A stretch of DNA of 8,177 nucleotides, from assembly GCA_034439915.1 (NCBI GenBank), contig JAWXBI010000223.1:1-8177 (forward strand), in the 5' to 3' direction. Positions 1 through 7,200 of the stretch are shown here, in pieces. The first letter of the stretch is position 1; each line of letters opens with the position of its first letter. Below the pieces are notes generated by a model that did not search any database, was not told the origin of the DNA, and worked only from the letters and a program-made list of their open reading frames with translations. The DNA comes from JADJLQ01 sp034439915 (GTDB lineage Bacteria; Bacteroidota; Bacteroidia; Chitinophagales; Saprospiraceae). The position numbers were made by a program, and so were the translations under genes.

Positions 1-130
1 GCAATCAGCGGTCAGTAATCAGCAATCGGTATCACTGTACAATTCACGGGTTAGTGTCCACTGTCCACTGACGACTTTCATTGTCCAACTATCCACTGTT
101 TACTGTTCACTGACGACTGTCAATTATTAT
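1..130. repeat. Degenerate low-complexity direct repeat upstream of the outer-membrane receptor gene
   Basis: This non-coding leader is built from short variations on CACTGT, GTCCACTG and CAGTAATCAGCAATC. The clearest unit is CACTGACGACT at 66-76 and again at 108-118. Both copies lie in a longer imperfect direct repeat with a 42 bp period (about 51-80 against 93-122), in which most positions agree. I see no open frame and no RNA gene. Simple degenerate repeats of this kind are common between genes in Bacteroidota. No convincing TAnnTTTG promoter element was found here, so the promoter of the next gene is either weak, hidden in the repeats, or upstream of the window. Confidence 0.5.
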
Positions 131-151
131 TCTCTCATCACCTTCCTATTT

Positions 152-2917
152 ATGAAATACATATCGCTCATTTTCTTTTTCTTTCTAATTCAATCAGCAG
201 CAGCTCAAAACCTGATCCTGAAAGGTAGCGTCAGGGATTCGACTCAGGCAGACTTACCTTACGCTTCGGTATTATTGCTTCATGCCAAAGACTCGGTGAT
301 GGTCGAATTTGCCACCACCGACGATAAAGGGGCGTTTAAGTTAAGAGCAAAGTCAGGGGAAGCGTATATCCTGCAGATTAGTTTTATGGGATTTGAAACG
401 CATTGGCAATCTATTACCGGAATTCTAATGGATACCCTTTTGGGTGATATTGTTCTTGAAAAAGCAATAAACAATTTACCTTCTTTACATGTGTTGGGTG
501 AACAAAGCCTGATGAAAATAGGCCGGGATACAGTGGAATACAATGCTAAAGCCTTTAAGACCCAGCCCGGCGCGGCTGTAGAAGATTTACTCAAGAGATT
601 ACCCGGAGTCGAAGTTCAGCGCGATGGTTCGGTAAAGGCATATGGCGAAAATGTGCAGAATATACTGGTGGACGGCAAAGAATTTTTTGGCAAGGATACC
701 CGGATCGCTACCAAGAACCTGGAAGCAGATGCTGTAGACAAAGTACAGGTCTTTGATAAAAAATCGGATGTAGCTGAATTTACCGGGGTCGATGATGGCC
801 GGGATGAAAAGACCATCAATCTTAAATTGAAAGAAGATCGTAAAAATGGTTATTTCGGCAATGCCGAACTTGCCGGTGGTACCCATGAACGGTTTAAATC
901 AAAATTTAATCTTAACCGTTTTTCGCCGCAGTCCAGGTTGTCTGTGATCGGGTCAGGCAACAATATAAATGATCAGAGTTTTTCTTTCCAGGACTATCTG
1001 GATTTTATGGGCGGTATCGGTGCATTTATGTCCGGCGGAGGTGGAAAAATGAGGATACAATTAAACGAATCATCGGGATTGCCTATGGGGGGCGTCACCC
1101 AGGGGATCCAAAGGTCCATTGCCGGAGGGATCAATCTGTCCAAAGACCTCAGCACTAAAACGGAATTTAATGCCAGCTATCTCGCCAACAATTTCAGAAA
1201 TGTATTAAACCGGGACAATCAGCGCCAAAGCCTGCTGGCCGACGAATTTTTCAATAGCGAAGAAATGGAAGAACGCACTAGCGGCAGCCACAGCCACACC
1301 ATAACCTTCAGATTAAAATCCAAACTGGACTCCTTTCAAAATCTCATCCTTCGTGGAGGGGGAGGGTGGAACGATAATAATTACCTGAGCCAGCTCCGGA
1401 ATGCTACCTTCCTTCAAAATCAGGATCCGGCCAATCAGAGCGCACGCACCTATGATGTAAATGGCCAGGGATTTAATTTTAATGCCAACCTGACCTGGCA
1501 AAAAAAATTCAGAAAGGCAGGACGATCTTTGGTTTGGAGCGCTTCCGGGAAATATGGCAACAATGACCGTGATGGTTACCTCGAGGCAAACAATCAATAT
1601 TACATAGGAAATACCTTTTCCGATACCCTGCTGCAAAATCAATTGTTTTCTGACCAGGGCGTTCAACTGGAATCAAGAATGTCGTATACAGAACCACTGG
1701 GTAAAAAAAGATTTATTGAATTAAACGGATTGTGGTCCAATAACCGAAACCTCACCAACATGGATTTTTATGACATCATTGAACCCGGTGTACAGCGCAG
1801 GAACGAGCTGCTCTCCAACAAATACAACCGGGGATACCAGGTATATAATGGCGGTGTGCGATTAATTAAAAATCATAAAAAATATTATTTTTCCATGGGC
1901 CTCAATCTGCAACATTCTTCGTTAAACGGAAAACTACAGGACCTGGAGCAGGCGATTACTACAGATTTTACCCGGTTATTGCCCGGGGCTTCTTTACAAT
2001 ATGAACTCAGTACTGCCAATAATGTGAATATTGATTATGAAACCCAGGTCCAGGAACCCTCCCTGGAGCAGCTTCAGCCGACCAGCAACAATACGGATCC
2101 ACTCAATATTTTTGTGGGCAACCCCAACCTTAAACCGGAATACACCCATGAATTAAATTCCTCTTATTTTAAATATGACCAGTTTTCATTTACCTCCATT
2201 TTCGCACGCCTCGGGGCCAATTATACTTTAAATAAGATCACCGAACTGGTTGAGGTCGATTCACTGTTTAAAAGAACAATCAAACCGGTGAATGTCAAGG
2301 ATGAAAAAGCAATTCAAGTGGGTTTTGAAATCAGTACACCGATACGTCCTTTGTTTATATCCACCAAACTCCGGCTACGGTCACAACTGGCACAAAGCAT
2401 ATTATTTGTAAACGGCATTAAAAATCAGGTCAATCGCCTAGGCAATTCGGTTTATTTTTCATTGGAAAACAGGAATAAAGACCGTTTTGATGCTTTGGCT
2501 GGCATCCGGTGGAGCGGCAATCAAACCTCCTATTCGGTAAGTAACAGCCTGGACCAGACCTTTCACGAGACCAATTGGTTTGGCGAAGTGACCTATACCC
2601 CTAATGATCGATGGGCTTTAAAAACCGAATTCGACCGTATTGCCTATACGCAGTTTGGACAGGCTGATCCTATCGTGGTTCCGCTCTGGCATGCCAGCCT
2701 CACCCGTTTTTTTACCAAACAACAACGATTAAAGGCTACCCTTTCCGTTTTTGATATACTCAACCAAAACAAAGGTATTGCCCGAAGCAGCCAGCTCAAT
2801 TATCTGGAAGTTCAACGCACCAATGTTTTGGGAAGATATTTTATGCTGGGCCTGGCTTATTCCATCAAAGGGTTTAAGAAATCAAATAATGGAATTGAGA
2901 TTAATATTGAAAGGTAG
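152..2917 (+). CDS. TonB-dependent-receptor-like outer-membrane beta-barrel protein with N-terminal carboxypeptidase-regulatory-like domain
   Basis: A 921-residue outer-membrane protein. Residues 1-19 are a Sec signal peptide (MKYI, a run of F/L/I, then SAAAQ). Residues about 21-105 form a CarboxypepD-regulatory-like beta-sandwich (LKGSVRDS, LPYASVLLL, TTDDKGAFKL, ISFMGFET). Residues about 125-230 look like a plug domain (DTVEYNAKAFK, AVEDLLKRLPGVEV, ILVDGKEFF, VDKVQVFDKKSD). The rest is a beta-barrel rich in alternating aromatic strands, with the family-typical NPNLKPEY at 657-664. The protein ends in a short basic tail after the last strand. The order of domains fits the Bacteroidota 'outer membrane beta-barrel family' (OMP_b-brl_3 type), which resembles TonB receptors but often lacks an obvious TonB box. 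No SusD-like lipoprotein lies beside it, so a polysaccharide-utilisation pair is not supported and the substrate is unknown. The start ATG is followed directly by the signal peptide; no Shine-Dalgarno is visible. The gene is convergent with the oxidoreductase downstream. Confidence 0.9.
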   Translation: MKYISLIFFFFLIQSAAAQNLILKGSVRDSTQADLPYASVLLLHAKDSVMVEFATTDDKGAFKLRAKSGEAYILQISFMGFETHWQSITGILMDTLLGDIVLEKAINNLPSLHVLGEQSLMKIGRDTVEYNAKAFKTQPGAAVEDLLKRLPGVEVQRDGSVKAYGENVQNILVDGKEFFGKDTRIATKNLEADAVDKVQVFDKKSDVAEFTGVDDGRDEKTINLKLKEDRKNGYFGNAELAGGTHERFKSKFNLNRFSPQSRLSVIGSGNNINDQSFSFQDYLDFMGGIGAFMSGGGGKMRIQLNESSGLPMGGVTQGIQRSIAGGINLSKDLSTKTEFNASYLANNFRNVLNRDNQRQSLLADEFFNSEEMEERTSGSHSHTITFRLKSKLDSFQNLILRGGGGWNDNNYLSQLRNATFLQNQDPANQSARTYDVNGQGFNFNANLTWQKKFRKAGRSLVWSASGKYGNNDRDGYLEANNQYYIGNTFSDTLLQNQLFSDQGVQLESRMSYTEPLGKKRFIELNGLWSNNRNLTNMDFYDIIEPGVQRRNELLSNKYNRGYQVYNGGVRLIKNHKKYYFSMGLNLQHSSLNGKLQDLEQAITTDFTRLLPGASLQYELSTANNVNIDYETQVQEPSLEQLQPTSNNTDPLNIFVGNPNLKPEYTHELNSSYFKYDQFSFTSIFARLGANYTLNKITELVEVDSLFKRTIKPVNVKDEKAIQVGFEISTPIRPLFISTKLRLRSQLAQSILFVNGIKNQVNRLGNSVYFSLENRNKDRFDALAGIRWSGNQTSYSVSNSLDQTFHETNWFGEVTYTPNDRWALKTEFDRIAYTQFGQADPIVVPLWHASLTRFFTKQQRLKATLSVFDILNQNKGIARSSQLNYLEVQRTNVLGRYFMLGLAYSIKGFKKSNNGIEINIER

Positions 2918-3036
2918 GCTTTGTAGCGGCTTCTTCAGCTGCCGTGTATGTGTATCGATACCGATTGCCTATTGCCTCGGGATTATTTCGATAACGGCGG
3001 AGCACACATATTTAATTAAATCGATTCAAACCCAAT

Positions 3037-3057
3037 AATCCCGAAATAATCGGGATT
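3037..3057. terminator. Candidate bidirectional hairpin terminator between convergent genes
   Basis: AATCCCGA (3037-3044) and TCGGGATT (3050-3057) form a perfect 8 bp stem around the loop AATAA. On the plus strand it is followed by TTGTTTCTTC, a loose T-rich tract. It sits between the end of the receptor gene (2917) and the end of the minus-strand oxidoreductase (3076), where a shared terminator is expected. A related sequence at 2978-2990 (CGGGATTATTTCG) can pair over 10 bp (2981-2990 with 3042-3051), giving an alternative longer-range fold. The T-tract is weak, so factor-independent termination is an inference. Confidence 0.5.
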
Positions 3058-3075
3058 TGTTTCTTCATACCCAGG

Positions 3076-4062
3076 TCATTTGATATTCGCCATCCATTCC
3101 ATCACCTGGTTTGTTTTTGCCCCGGATTCACCATTGCTTGGACATTTGCCCCGTCCATTGAGTTCATCTACTATAGTTTGTATTAGTGGGTGTTGAATAT
3201 TTTGGGGAATATCAAAATAGTGTTTTACGGGTTCCTGTCCATCCAGGTGCAAGGTGACGGAATGATCACCAAAAAACGGAAAGGACATGGAGCCCCTGCT
3301 ACCATATATAGTGGTGATTTCCTTCTGGGCATTTTGACTGGTGCTGAAACACCAGGAACCCTGACCAGGTAGTCCACTGGCAAACTGAAATTGTCCGATG
3401 ACTATATCATCTGCAGGATATACACCGGCTTGGTTGAGGGAATATCCGGAAGCCCTGGTTACGGGTCCAAACAGAAAATCCATGATATCGAGCTGATGAC
3501 AAGCGAGGTCGTGAAAATATCCTCCACCAGCTACTTCCGGGTCGGTCCGCCAATTGGCCAGATTTTGACTGGCGCCTACGATATCCGGCCGTATGGGCTT
3601 GTGTACCTGAATGTCAACGAACCGGATATCGCCTATTGTGCTATCTTCTATCCAGTTTTTGATCGCTTTGAAATTTTCCAGGGCCCGGCGATAATAGGCA
3701 ACAAATAAAGGAACGTTTGCTTGTTGGCAGGCTGCAATCATCGCCTCGCATTCTACATAAGTTCTGGCCATCGGTTTTTCAACATATACCGGTTTTCCGG
3801 CTGCAGCTGCTTTTTGGGTATAATACAGATGTACGTTTGGGGGCGTGGCGATATATATAGCATTGACCTCGGGATCATTGATCAGTGCATCGGCGTCATC
3901 ATACCATTTGGGTACTCCATGTCTTTCGGCATAATTCTTAGCGAGAGAAGCGGATCTCCTCATGACGGCTACCAGGCGCGAGTCATTGATTTTATTAAAA
4001 GCGGGCCCGCTTTTGACTTCACATACATCACCTACGCCGATGATGCCCCAGTTGATTTGCAT
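3076..4062 (-). CDS. Gfo/Idh/MocA-family NAD(P)-dependent oxidoreductase
   Basis: A 328-residue protein, the usual length of the family. The N-terminus carries a Rossmann fold with the dinucleotide-binding motif GIIGVGDV (residues 6-13), followed by the typical IYIATPPNVH (69-78) and the EKPMA signature (95-99), whose lysine 96 is the conserved active-site lysine. The C-terminal domain has the sugar-dehydrogenase-like motif GGGYFHDLACHQLD (179-192), with Asp185, His189 and Asp192 as likely substrate and catalytic residues; the usual glycine two residues after the Asp is alanine here. No signal peptide is present, so the enzyme is cytoplasmic. Family members oxidise or reduce cyclic polyols and sugars such as inositol or glucose derivatives; the substrate cannot be told from sequence alone. 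It stands alone, convergent with the receptor gene and divergent from the TPR gene (109 bp gap). On the minus strand TAATTTTTG (4126-4118) resembles a Bacteroidota -7 element with one extra base, a weak promoter candidate. Confidence 0.92.
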   Translation of the reverse strand: MQINWGIIGVGDVCEVKSGPAFNKINDSRLVAVMRRSASLAKNYAERHGVPKWYDDADALINDPEVNAIYIATPPNVHLYYTQKAAAAGKPVYVEKPMARTYVECEAMIAACQQANVPLFVAYYRRALENFKAIKNWIEDSTIGDIRFVDIQVHKPIRPDIVGASQNLANWRTDPEVAGGGYFHDLACHQLDIMDFLFGPVTRASGYSLNQAGVYPADDIVIGQFQFASGLPGQGSWCFSTSQNAQKEITTIYGSRGSMSFPFFGDHSVTLHLDGQEPVKHYFDIPQNIQHPLIQTIVDELNGRGKCPSNGESGAKTNQVMEWMANIK

Positions 4063-4171
4063 AGTATAAGGATTGTATTATTGAAAAGGAATTGACAATT
4101 TTCCCCACGATATTAGTCAAAAATTAAAAAAGACTTTTCTTGCCCTGTCTACTTTATTATAAATTGTATTG

Positions 4172-5074
4172 ATGAAAAGACTATTAGTGTTAATTCTGGT
4201 GTTGCTCTGGGTCTTGCGGGCCCAGGGTCAATCTCAACCCTGTGCGGCTATCCGCTTACCCAAAATCAGTGATCAGAATAAACAGGATCTGGAAAATAAA
4301 CTACTTAAAGCCTATGAAGAATATAAATCGGATCCCACAAGTGCAGACGCACTGATCTGGTACGGGCGCCGAATGGCTTACCTGGGACGGTATATGGAAG
4401 CCATTGAGGTGTTTACCAAAGGCATACACCAACACCCAAAGGATGCTCGTATGTACAGGCATCGGGGGCACCGATATATTACGGTTAGGTGTTTTGACCA
4501 GGCTGTCCGGGATTTTGAAATAGCGGCCCGGCTTATAAAAGGCACGAGAGATGAAGTGGAAGCCGATGGTTTGCCCAATGCCAGCAATACCCCCACCAGC
4601 ACCCTGCAGTCCAATATCTGGTATCATCTTGGCCTGGTTTATTTTCTTAAGGGAGAATTTAGCCGGGCCAGAAAAGCGTATAAAAATGGTATAAAAGTCT
4701 CCACCAATCCGGATATGTATCTAGCCATGGCCAATTGGCAGTACATCACGTTTAGAAGGCTGCATAAAGATAAGAAAGCCAGTGCGTTATTGGCTAATAT
4801 TGACTCATCAACAAAACTCCTTGAAAACAGCGATTATCTGCTATTATTAATGCTCTATAAATTGGATAAATCTATTGAGGAAGCTGAAAGGGCGTTATCT
4901 GAAAACGGCAATCCCCTGTCAAATGCGACCAGATCCTTTGGGGTGGGACATTATATTCTCTTAAAGGGGGATATAGTTAAAGCCAGGCAAGTTTTTACTA
5001 CCATTACTGCAGGGGATCAGTGGGCCAGCTTTGGATTTTTAGCTGCTGAATCTGAATTAAAAAAGCGGTTTTAG
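4172..5074 (+). CDS. Secreted tetratricopeptide-repeat protein
   Basis: A 300-residue protein. Residues 1-20 are a signal peptide (MKRLLVLILVLLWVLRAQGQ), so the protein is likely periplasmic or exported. Cys24 is not in a lipobox context, so I do not call it a lipoprotein. TPR helices are visible at about 57-90 (ALIWYGRRMAYLGRYMEAI, ending in a HPKD turn), 91-124 (MYRHRGHRYITVRCFDQAV), 147-180 (IWYHLGLVYFLKGEFSRARKAY) and, more degenerate, 251-284 (HYILLKGDIVKARQVF). The region 181-250 is helical but divergent. TPRs usually mediate protein-protein contacts; no enzymatic domain is present, and the partner is unknown. I chose the ATG at 4172 over the in-frame TTG directly before it, because it gives a canonical signal peptide beginning with MKR. 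It is divergent from the oxidoreductase and is followed by a 162 bp AT-rich gap to thrC. Confidence 0.85.
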   Translation: MKRLLVLILVLLWVLRAQGQSQPCAAIRLPKISDQNKQDLENKLLKAYEEYKSDPTSADALIWYGRRMAYLGRYMEAIEVFTKGIHQHPKDARMYRHRGHRYITVRCFDQAVRDFEIAARLIKGTRDEVEADGLPNASNTPTSTLQSNIWYHLGLVYFLKGEFSRARKAYKNGIKVSTNPDMYLAMANWQYITFRRLHKDKKASALLANIDSSTKLLENSDYLLLLMLYKLDKSIEEAERALSENGNPLSNATRSFGVGHYILLKGDIVKARQVFTTITAGDQWASFGFLAAESELKKRF

Positions 5075-5193
5075 GGGGTTAAATAGGAATTGTGTCTTTT
5101 TTGATATTAATTATTTTATCATATTAATTTTCAAAATATATAGTGTGTCGATAATCAATGATTAGAGAATATATTTTTAACCAAAAAGAATCT

Positions 5194-5201
5194 TAATTTT
5201 G
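5194..5201 (+). promoter_or_regulatory. Candidate Bacteroidota -7 promoter element for thrC
   Basis: TAATTTTG matches the Bacteroidota primary-sigma -7 consensus TAnnTTTG exactly. About 20 bases upstream is a T-run (5174-5178) that only partly resembles the -33 TTTG. The element would place the transcript start roughly 30 bases before the thrC ATG at 5237, a sensible leader length. The surrounding gap (5075-5236) is very AT-rich and holds a 13 bp palindrome TAATCA-A-TGATTA at 5152-5164, which could be a regulator site or chance. Confidence 0.4.
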
Positions 5202-5236
5202 GGTCCTATTATAATACGTTTAGTTACTTGTTTCCA

Positions 5237-6520
5237 ATGTTGTTCTATAGCACTAAAGATCAATCGATTAAGTCAAAATTTGAAGAAGCCATTTTTTTTG
5301 GCCCTTCTCCTGATGGTGGGCTCTATATGCCGGAGCAAATCCCAAGCCTTTCTGTTGAGTTTTTTGACGGATTGAGTGATTTGTCTTTGACGCAAATTGC
5401 TCTTGAAATCCTATCGCCTTTTACTCCTCTTGACCGGAATACTTTAGAAGGTATAATAAGCCGGGCGTTTAATTTTCCTGCTCCTTTGCGGGTTGTTGGA
5501 GAAAAGTTTCAGTTTCTTGAGCTTTTTCATGGTCCAACATTGGCTTTTAAAGATTTTGGAGCAAGGTTTATGGCACAGATCATGGCTTATTTTAGGCCGG
5601 CTGGTTCTGAAATTAATATTTTAGTGGCTACCTCTGGAGATACAGGAGGAGCCGTTGCTAGTGCTTTTAGCGGTTTACCCGGATTTAAGGTTTACATATT
5701 ATTTCCCAAGGGGAAGGTAAGTTTGTTGCAACAAAAGCAATTGACGACTTGGGATGAAAACATTCAAGCCCTGGAGGTCAGCGGCACTTTTGATGATTGT
5801 CAGCGGCTTGTTAAAGCTGCATTTGGTGACCTGGGTTTAAGGGAGCATAAATCATTTGCCTCCGCCAATTCTATAAATATTGCCCGGTTGCTCCCTCAGA
5901 TGGTTTATTTTTTTGAAGCGTTTAAACAAGCGAAAAACAAAGATGATTTAAGCATAATTGTTCCTTCTGGCAATTTTGGAAATCTGACTGCTGGTTTATT
6001 TGCCAAACGGATGGGGTTGCCAGTTAAACAATTTATCGCAGCTACTAATATAAATGATATAGTCCCGCAATATTTAATTAGCGGTAAATATGAAACGCGT
6101 GTTTCACGTGAAACACTATCCAATGCAATGGATGTGGGAGACCCAAGTAATTTTGTCCGAATACTTGATTTGTATAAAGAACCCCAGAACGGTTCCACGT
6201 GGAACAAAATCAAAGAGGACTTAAGATACCATGTCGTTTCCGATGAGGAAACTTTAAATAATATCAGGGAAGTGTACGATCAATACGATTACATCATGGA
6301 CCCTCATACGGCAGTGGCCTATGGAGCCGCCAAGGCCAATCCGGGAAACAATATAATTGTATCTACTGCACATTGGGCCAAATTTGAAACAACCATAGAA
6401 AAGGCAATAGGGATCCTTCCCCCTTTGCCATCTGCCTTGGCGGACCTGCTAAATAAACACGAAAAGATAATTCCCATCCAACCCCAATATGAGGAGCTAT
6501 TGGAAATTATCAAAGGGTAA
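5237..6520 (+). CDS. thrC: Threonine synthase (PLP-dependent)
   Basis: Converts O-phospho-L-homoserine to L-threonine and phosphate in the cytoplasm, the last step of threonine synthesis. From this ATG the protein is 427 residues, normal for the short (E. coli-like) class. Family features in order: N-terminal FYSTKD, PDGGLYMPEQIP (about 26-37), the PLP-lysine motif HGPTLAFKDFGARF with Lys105, the phosphate-binding SGDTGGAVASAF (133-144), a second PLP-contact motif PSGNFGNLTAG (243-253), SNAMDVGDPSNF (295-306) and DPHTAVAYG (355-363). An in-frame TTG at 5228 would add MFP; the ATG is preferred because it aligns with the family N-terminus. No thrA or thrB lies beside it, unlike the usual thr operon, so it seems to be a single-gene unit with its own promoter. 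Two parS-like palindromes sit in the frame (6100-6115 and 6191-6206). The stop codon TAA is the first triplet of the downstream tandem repeat. The first two thirds are visibly richer in T-ending codons than neighbouring genes, of uncertain meaning. Confidence 0.97.
   Translation: MLFYSTKDQSIKSKFEEAIFFGPSPDGGLYMPEQIPSLSVEFFDGLSDLSLTQIALEILSPFTPLDRNTLEGIISRAFNFPAPLRVVGEKFQFLELFHGPTLAFKDFGARFMAQIMAYFRPAGSEINILVATSGDTGGAVASAFSGLPGFKVYILFPKGKVSLLQQKQLTTWDENIQALEVSGTFDDCQRLVKAAFGDLGLREHKSFASANSINIARLLPQMVYFFEAFKQAKNKDDLSIIVPSGNFGNLTAGLFAKRMGLPVKQFIAATNINDIVPQYLISGKYETRVSRETLSNAMDVGDPSNFVRILDLYKEPQNGSTWNKIKEDLRYHVVSDEETLNNIREVYDQYDYIMDPHTAVAYGAAKANPGNNIIVSTAHWAKFETTIEKAIGILPPLPSALADLLNKHEKIIPIQPQYEELLEIIKG
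6099..6116. other. parS centromere-like site 1 (ParB-binding), inside thrC
   Basis: The 16-mer TGTTTCACGTGAAACA at 6100-6115 is a perfect palindrome, extended by one complementary base pair on each side to 18 bp. It fits the widely conserved bacterial parS consensus TGTTNCACGTGAAACA at every position. It lies in the thrC coding frame and encodes Arg-Val-Ser-Arg-Glu-Thr (residues 288-293). ParB proteins bind such sites as dimers, load onto DNA as CTP-dependent clamps, and drive origin segregation with ParA; sites inside genes are known in other bacteria. An exact 16-mer match is very unlikely by chance in 8 kb. No parA or parB is in the window, so function is inferred. Confidence 0.8.
6191..6206. 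other. parS centromere-like site 2 (ParB-binding), inside thrC
   Basis: GGTTCCACGTGGAACA holds a perfect 14 bp palindrome (GTTCCACGTGGAAC, 6192-6205) that is a known parS core variant, for example in Pseudomonas. It differs from TGTTNCACGTGAAACA only at positions 1 and 12. The centre is 91 bp from the centre of site 1. It encodes Gly-Ser-Thr-Trp-Asn (from residue 319) in a stretch of threonine synthase that seems little conserved. Two such palindromes sharing the CACGTG core so close together make chance an unlikely explanation. No other CACGTG hexamer was noticed in the window. Confidence 0.72.
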
Positions 6521-6862
6521 GCTTTGGGCGAGGACGCCAAAAGCAACGGGTGGTGGTTTTTTCAGGCGTCCCCGCTTGAAAACGATTTGCCGGTCAACTG
6601 AAAGCTGTGTAAGCTTTGGGCGAGGACGCCAAAAGCAACGGGTGGTTTTTCAGGCGTCCCCGCCTGAAAACGATTTGCCGGTCAACTGAAAGCTGTGTAA
6701 GCTTTGGGCAAGGACGCCAAAAGCAACGGGGGTGGTTTTTTCAGGCGTCCCCGCTTGAAAACGAGTTGCCGGGGTCAACTGAAAGCTGTGTAAGCTTTGG
6801 GCGTTGTCGTTCAACTGAAAGGCTGCTGGGTGTTGCTTTAGGCGAGGACGCCTAAAGCAACA
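6518..6862. repeat. Tandem array of ~90 bp units carrying paired hairpins (REP/BIME-like)
   Basis: Three near-identical units begin with TAAGCTTTGGGC at 6518, 6610 and 6698 (lengths 92, 88 and 93 bp); a fourth, shortened and rearranged, begins at 6791. Each full unit contains two hairpins. Hairpin A is GCTTTGGGCG-AGGA-CGCCAAAAGC, a 10 bp stem with one mismatch (6521-6544 in unit 1). Hairpin B is TTTTCAGGCG-TCCC-CGCYTGAAAA (6559-6582, 6647-6670 and 6738-6761), perfect in unit 2 and with one G-T pair in units 1 and 3. The unit then ends with GGTCAACTGAAAGCTGTG. Differences between units are mostly single-base gains and losses. The array fills the gap between thrC and the membrane protein and contains no credible gene; the open frames across it are products of the repeat. 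Confidence 0.9.
6831..6862. repeat. Perfect 14 bp hairpin closing the repeat array
   Basis: TGTTGCTTTAGGCG (6831-6844) and its exact complement CGCCTAAAGCAACA (6849-6862) enclose the loop AGGA. It is the best-formed member of the hairpin family in the tandem array, matching hairpin A with the core GGCG-AGGA-CGCC. It overlaps the 3' end of the minus-strand membrane protein gene: the last three leucine codons and the TAG stop lie in its right arm. It could also act as a transcription terminator for that gene. Confidence 0.85.
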
Positions 6863-7133
6863 AGTTCCACCGATAATAAAACCACAGCAATAATAGCGCA
6901 AACCCAATAATCAAAACCAGGAAGGTCAGCCTGAATTGTGTGGGTCTAAGTTTCTTTGCCACTATACCACCAATGATCATTCCCAAAACCGCACCAATCA
7001 ATCCATTACCAAAAGCAGTAGCCGCTGAAGAGAACCCTTCTTCACGGGTATTGCCTAAGGAAGAGATAAACATGGATGCACAAAAACCAAAGAGGCCGGT
7101 AAATAATACAAATAATATTGATTTTATGCTCAT
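6852..7133 (-). CDS. Small three-helix membrane protein of unknown function
   Basis: A 93-residue hydrophobic protein that I do not recognise. Three membrane segments are likely: about 5-24 (SILFVLFTGLFGFCASMFI), 41-60 (FGNGLIGAVLGMIIGGIVAK, glycine-rich and zipper-like) and 69-87 (LTFLVLIIGFALLLLWFYY). A basic KKLRP turn follows the second helix. The loop between helices 1 and 2 is short and polar (NTREEGFSS). The pattern of hydrophobic helices and charged turns supports a real gene, not a shadow. The last residues (LLL) and the stop lie in the hairpin at 6831-6862, so its C-terminus may have been remodelled by that element. It is in the same direction as the MarR remnant and globin upstream, separated by a 20 bp repeat block. 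The start ATG has no visible Shine-Dalgarno. Confidence 0.65.
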   Translation of the reverse strand: MSIKSILFVLFTGLFGFCASMFISSLGNTREEGFSSAATAFGNGLIGAVLGMIIGGIVAKKLRPTQFRLTFLVLIIGFALLLLWFYYRWNLLL

Positions 7134-7200
7134 TAAGCAAGTTGCGAATTTTATTCAATTTAATCATTCTATACCCAAAGAGACATCTCACAAAGAAACA

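Noticed and set aside
152..2917. SusC-type glycan importer.
   Set aside because: No SusD neighbour or glycoside hydrolase is present, and the domain order fits the broader outer-membrane barrel family.
3391..4095. Plus-strand open frames opposite the oxidoreductase (3391-3708, 3721-4095).
   Set aside because: They are shadows of the clearly conserved minus-strand Gfo/Idh/MocA gene.
4172..4250. Lipoprotein signal in the TPR protein using Cys24.
   Set aside because: The residues before the cysteine (QSQP) do not form a lipobox; an ordinary signal peptidase I site near AQGQ fits better.
6100..6115. Treating the CACGTG palindrome as an ordinary transcription-factor box or restriction coincidence.
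   Set aside because: The match extends over the full 16 bp parS consensus and a second related site lies 91 bp away, which a six-base motif would not explain.
6616..6855. Open frames running through the tandem array (also 6489-6689 and 6650-6907).
   Set aside because: They exist because the repeat units lack stops in that frame; the product is itself repetitive and arginine-rich, with no coding signature or start signal.
6518..6862. CRISPR array.
   Set aside because: Whole units are tandemly repeated without unique spacers, unit length is about 90 bp, and no cas gene is nearby.
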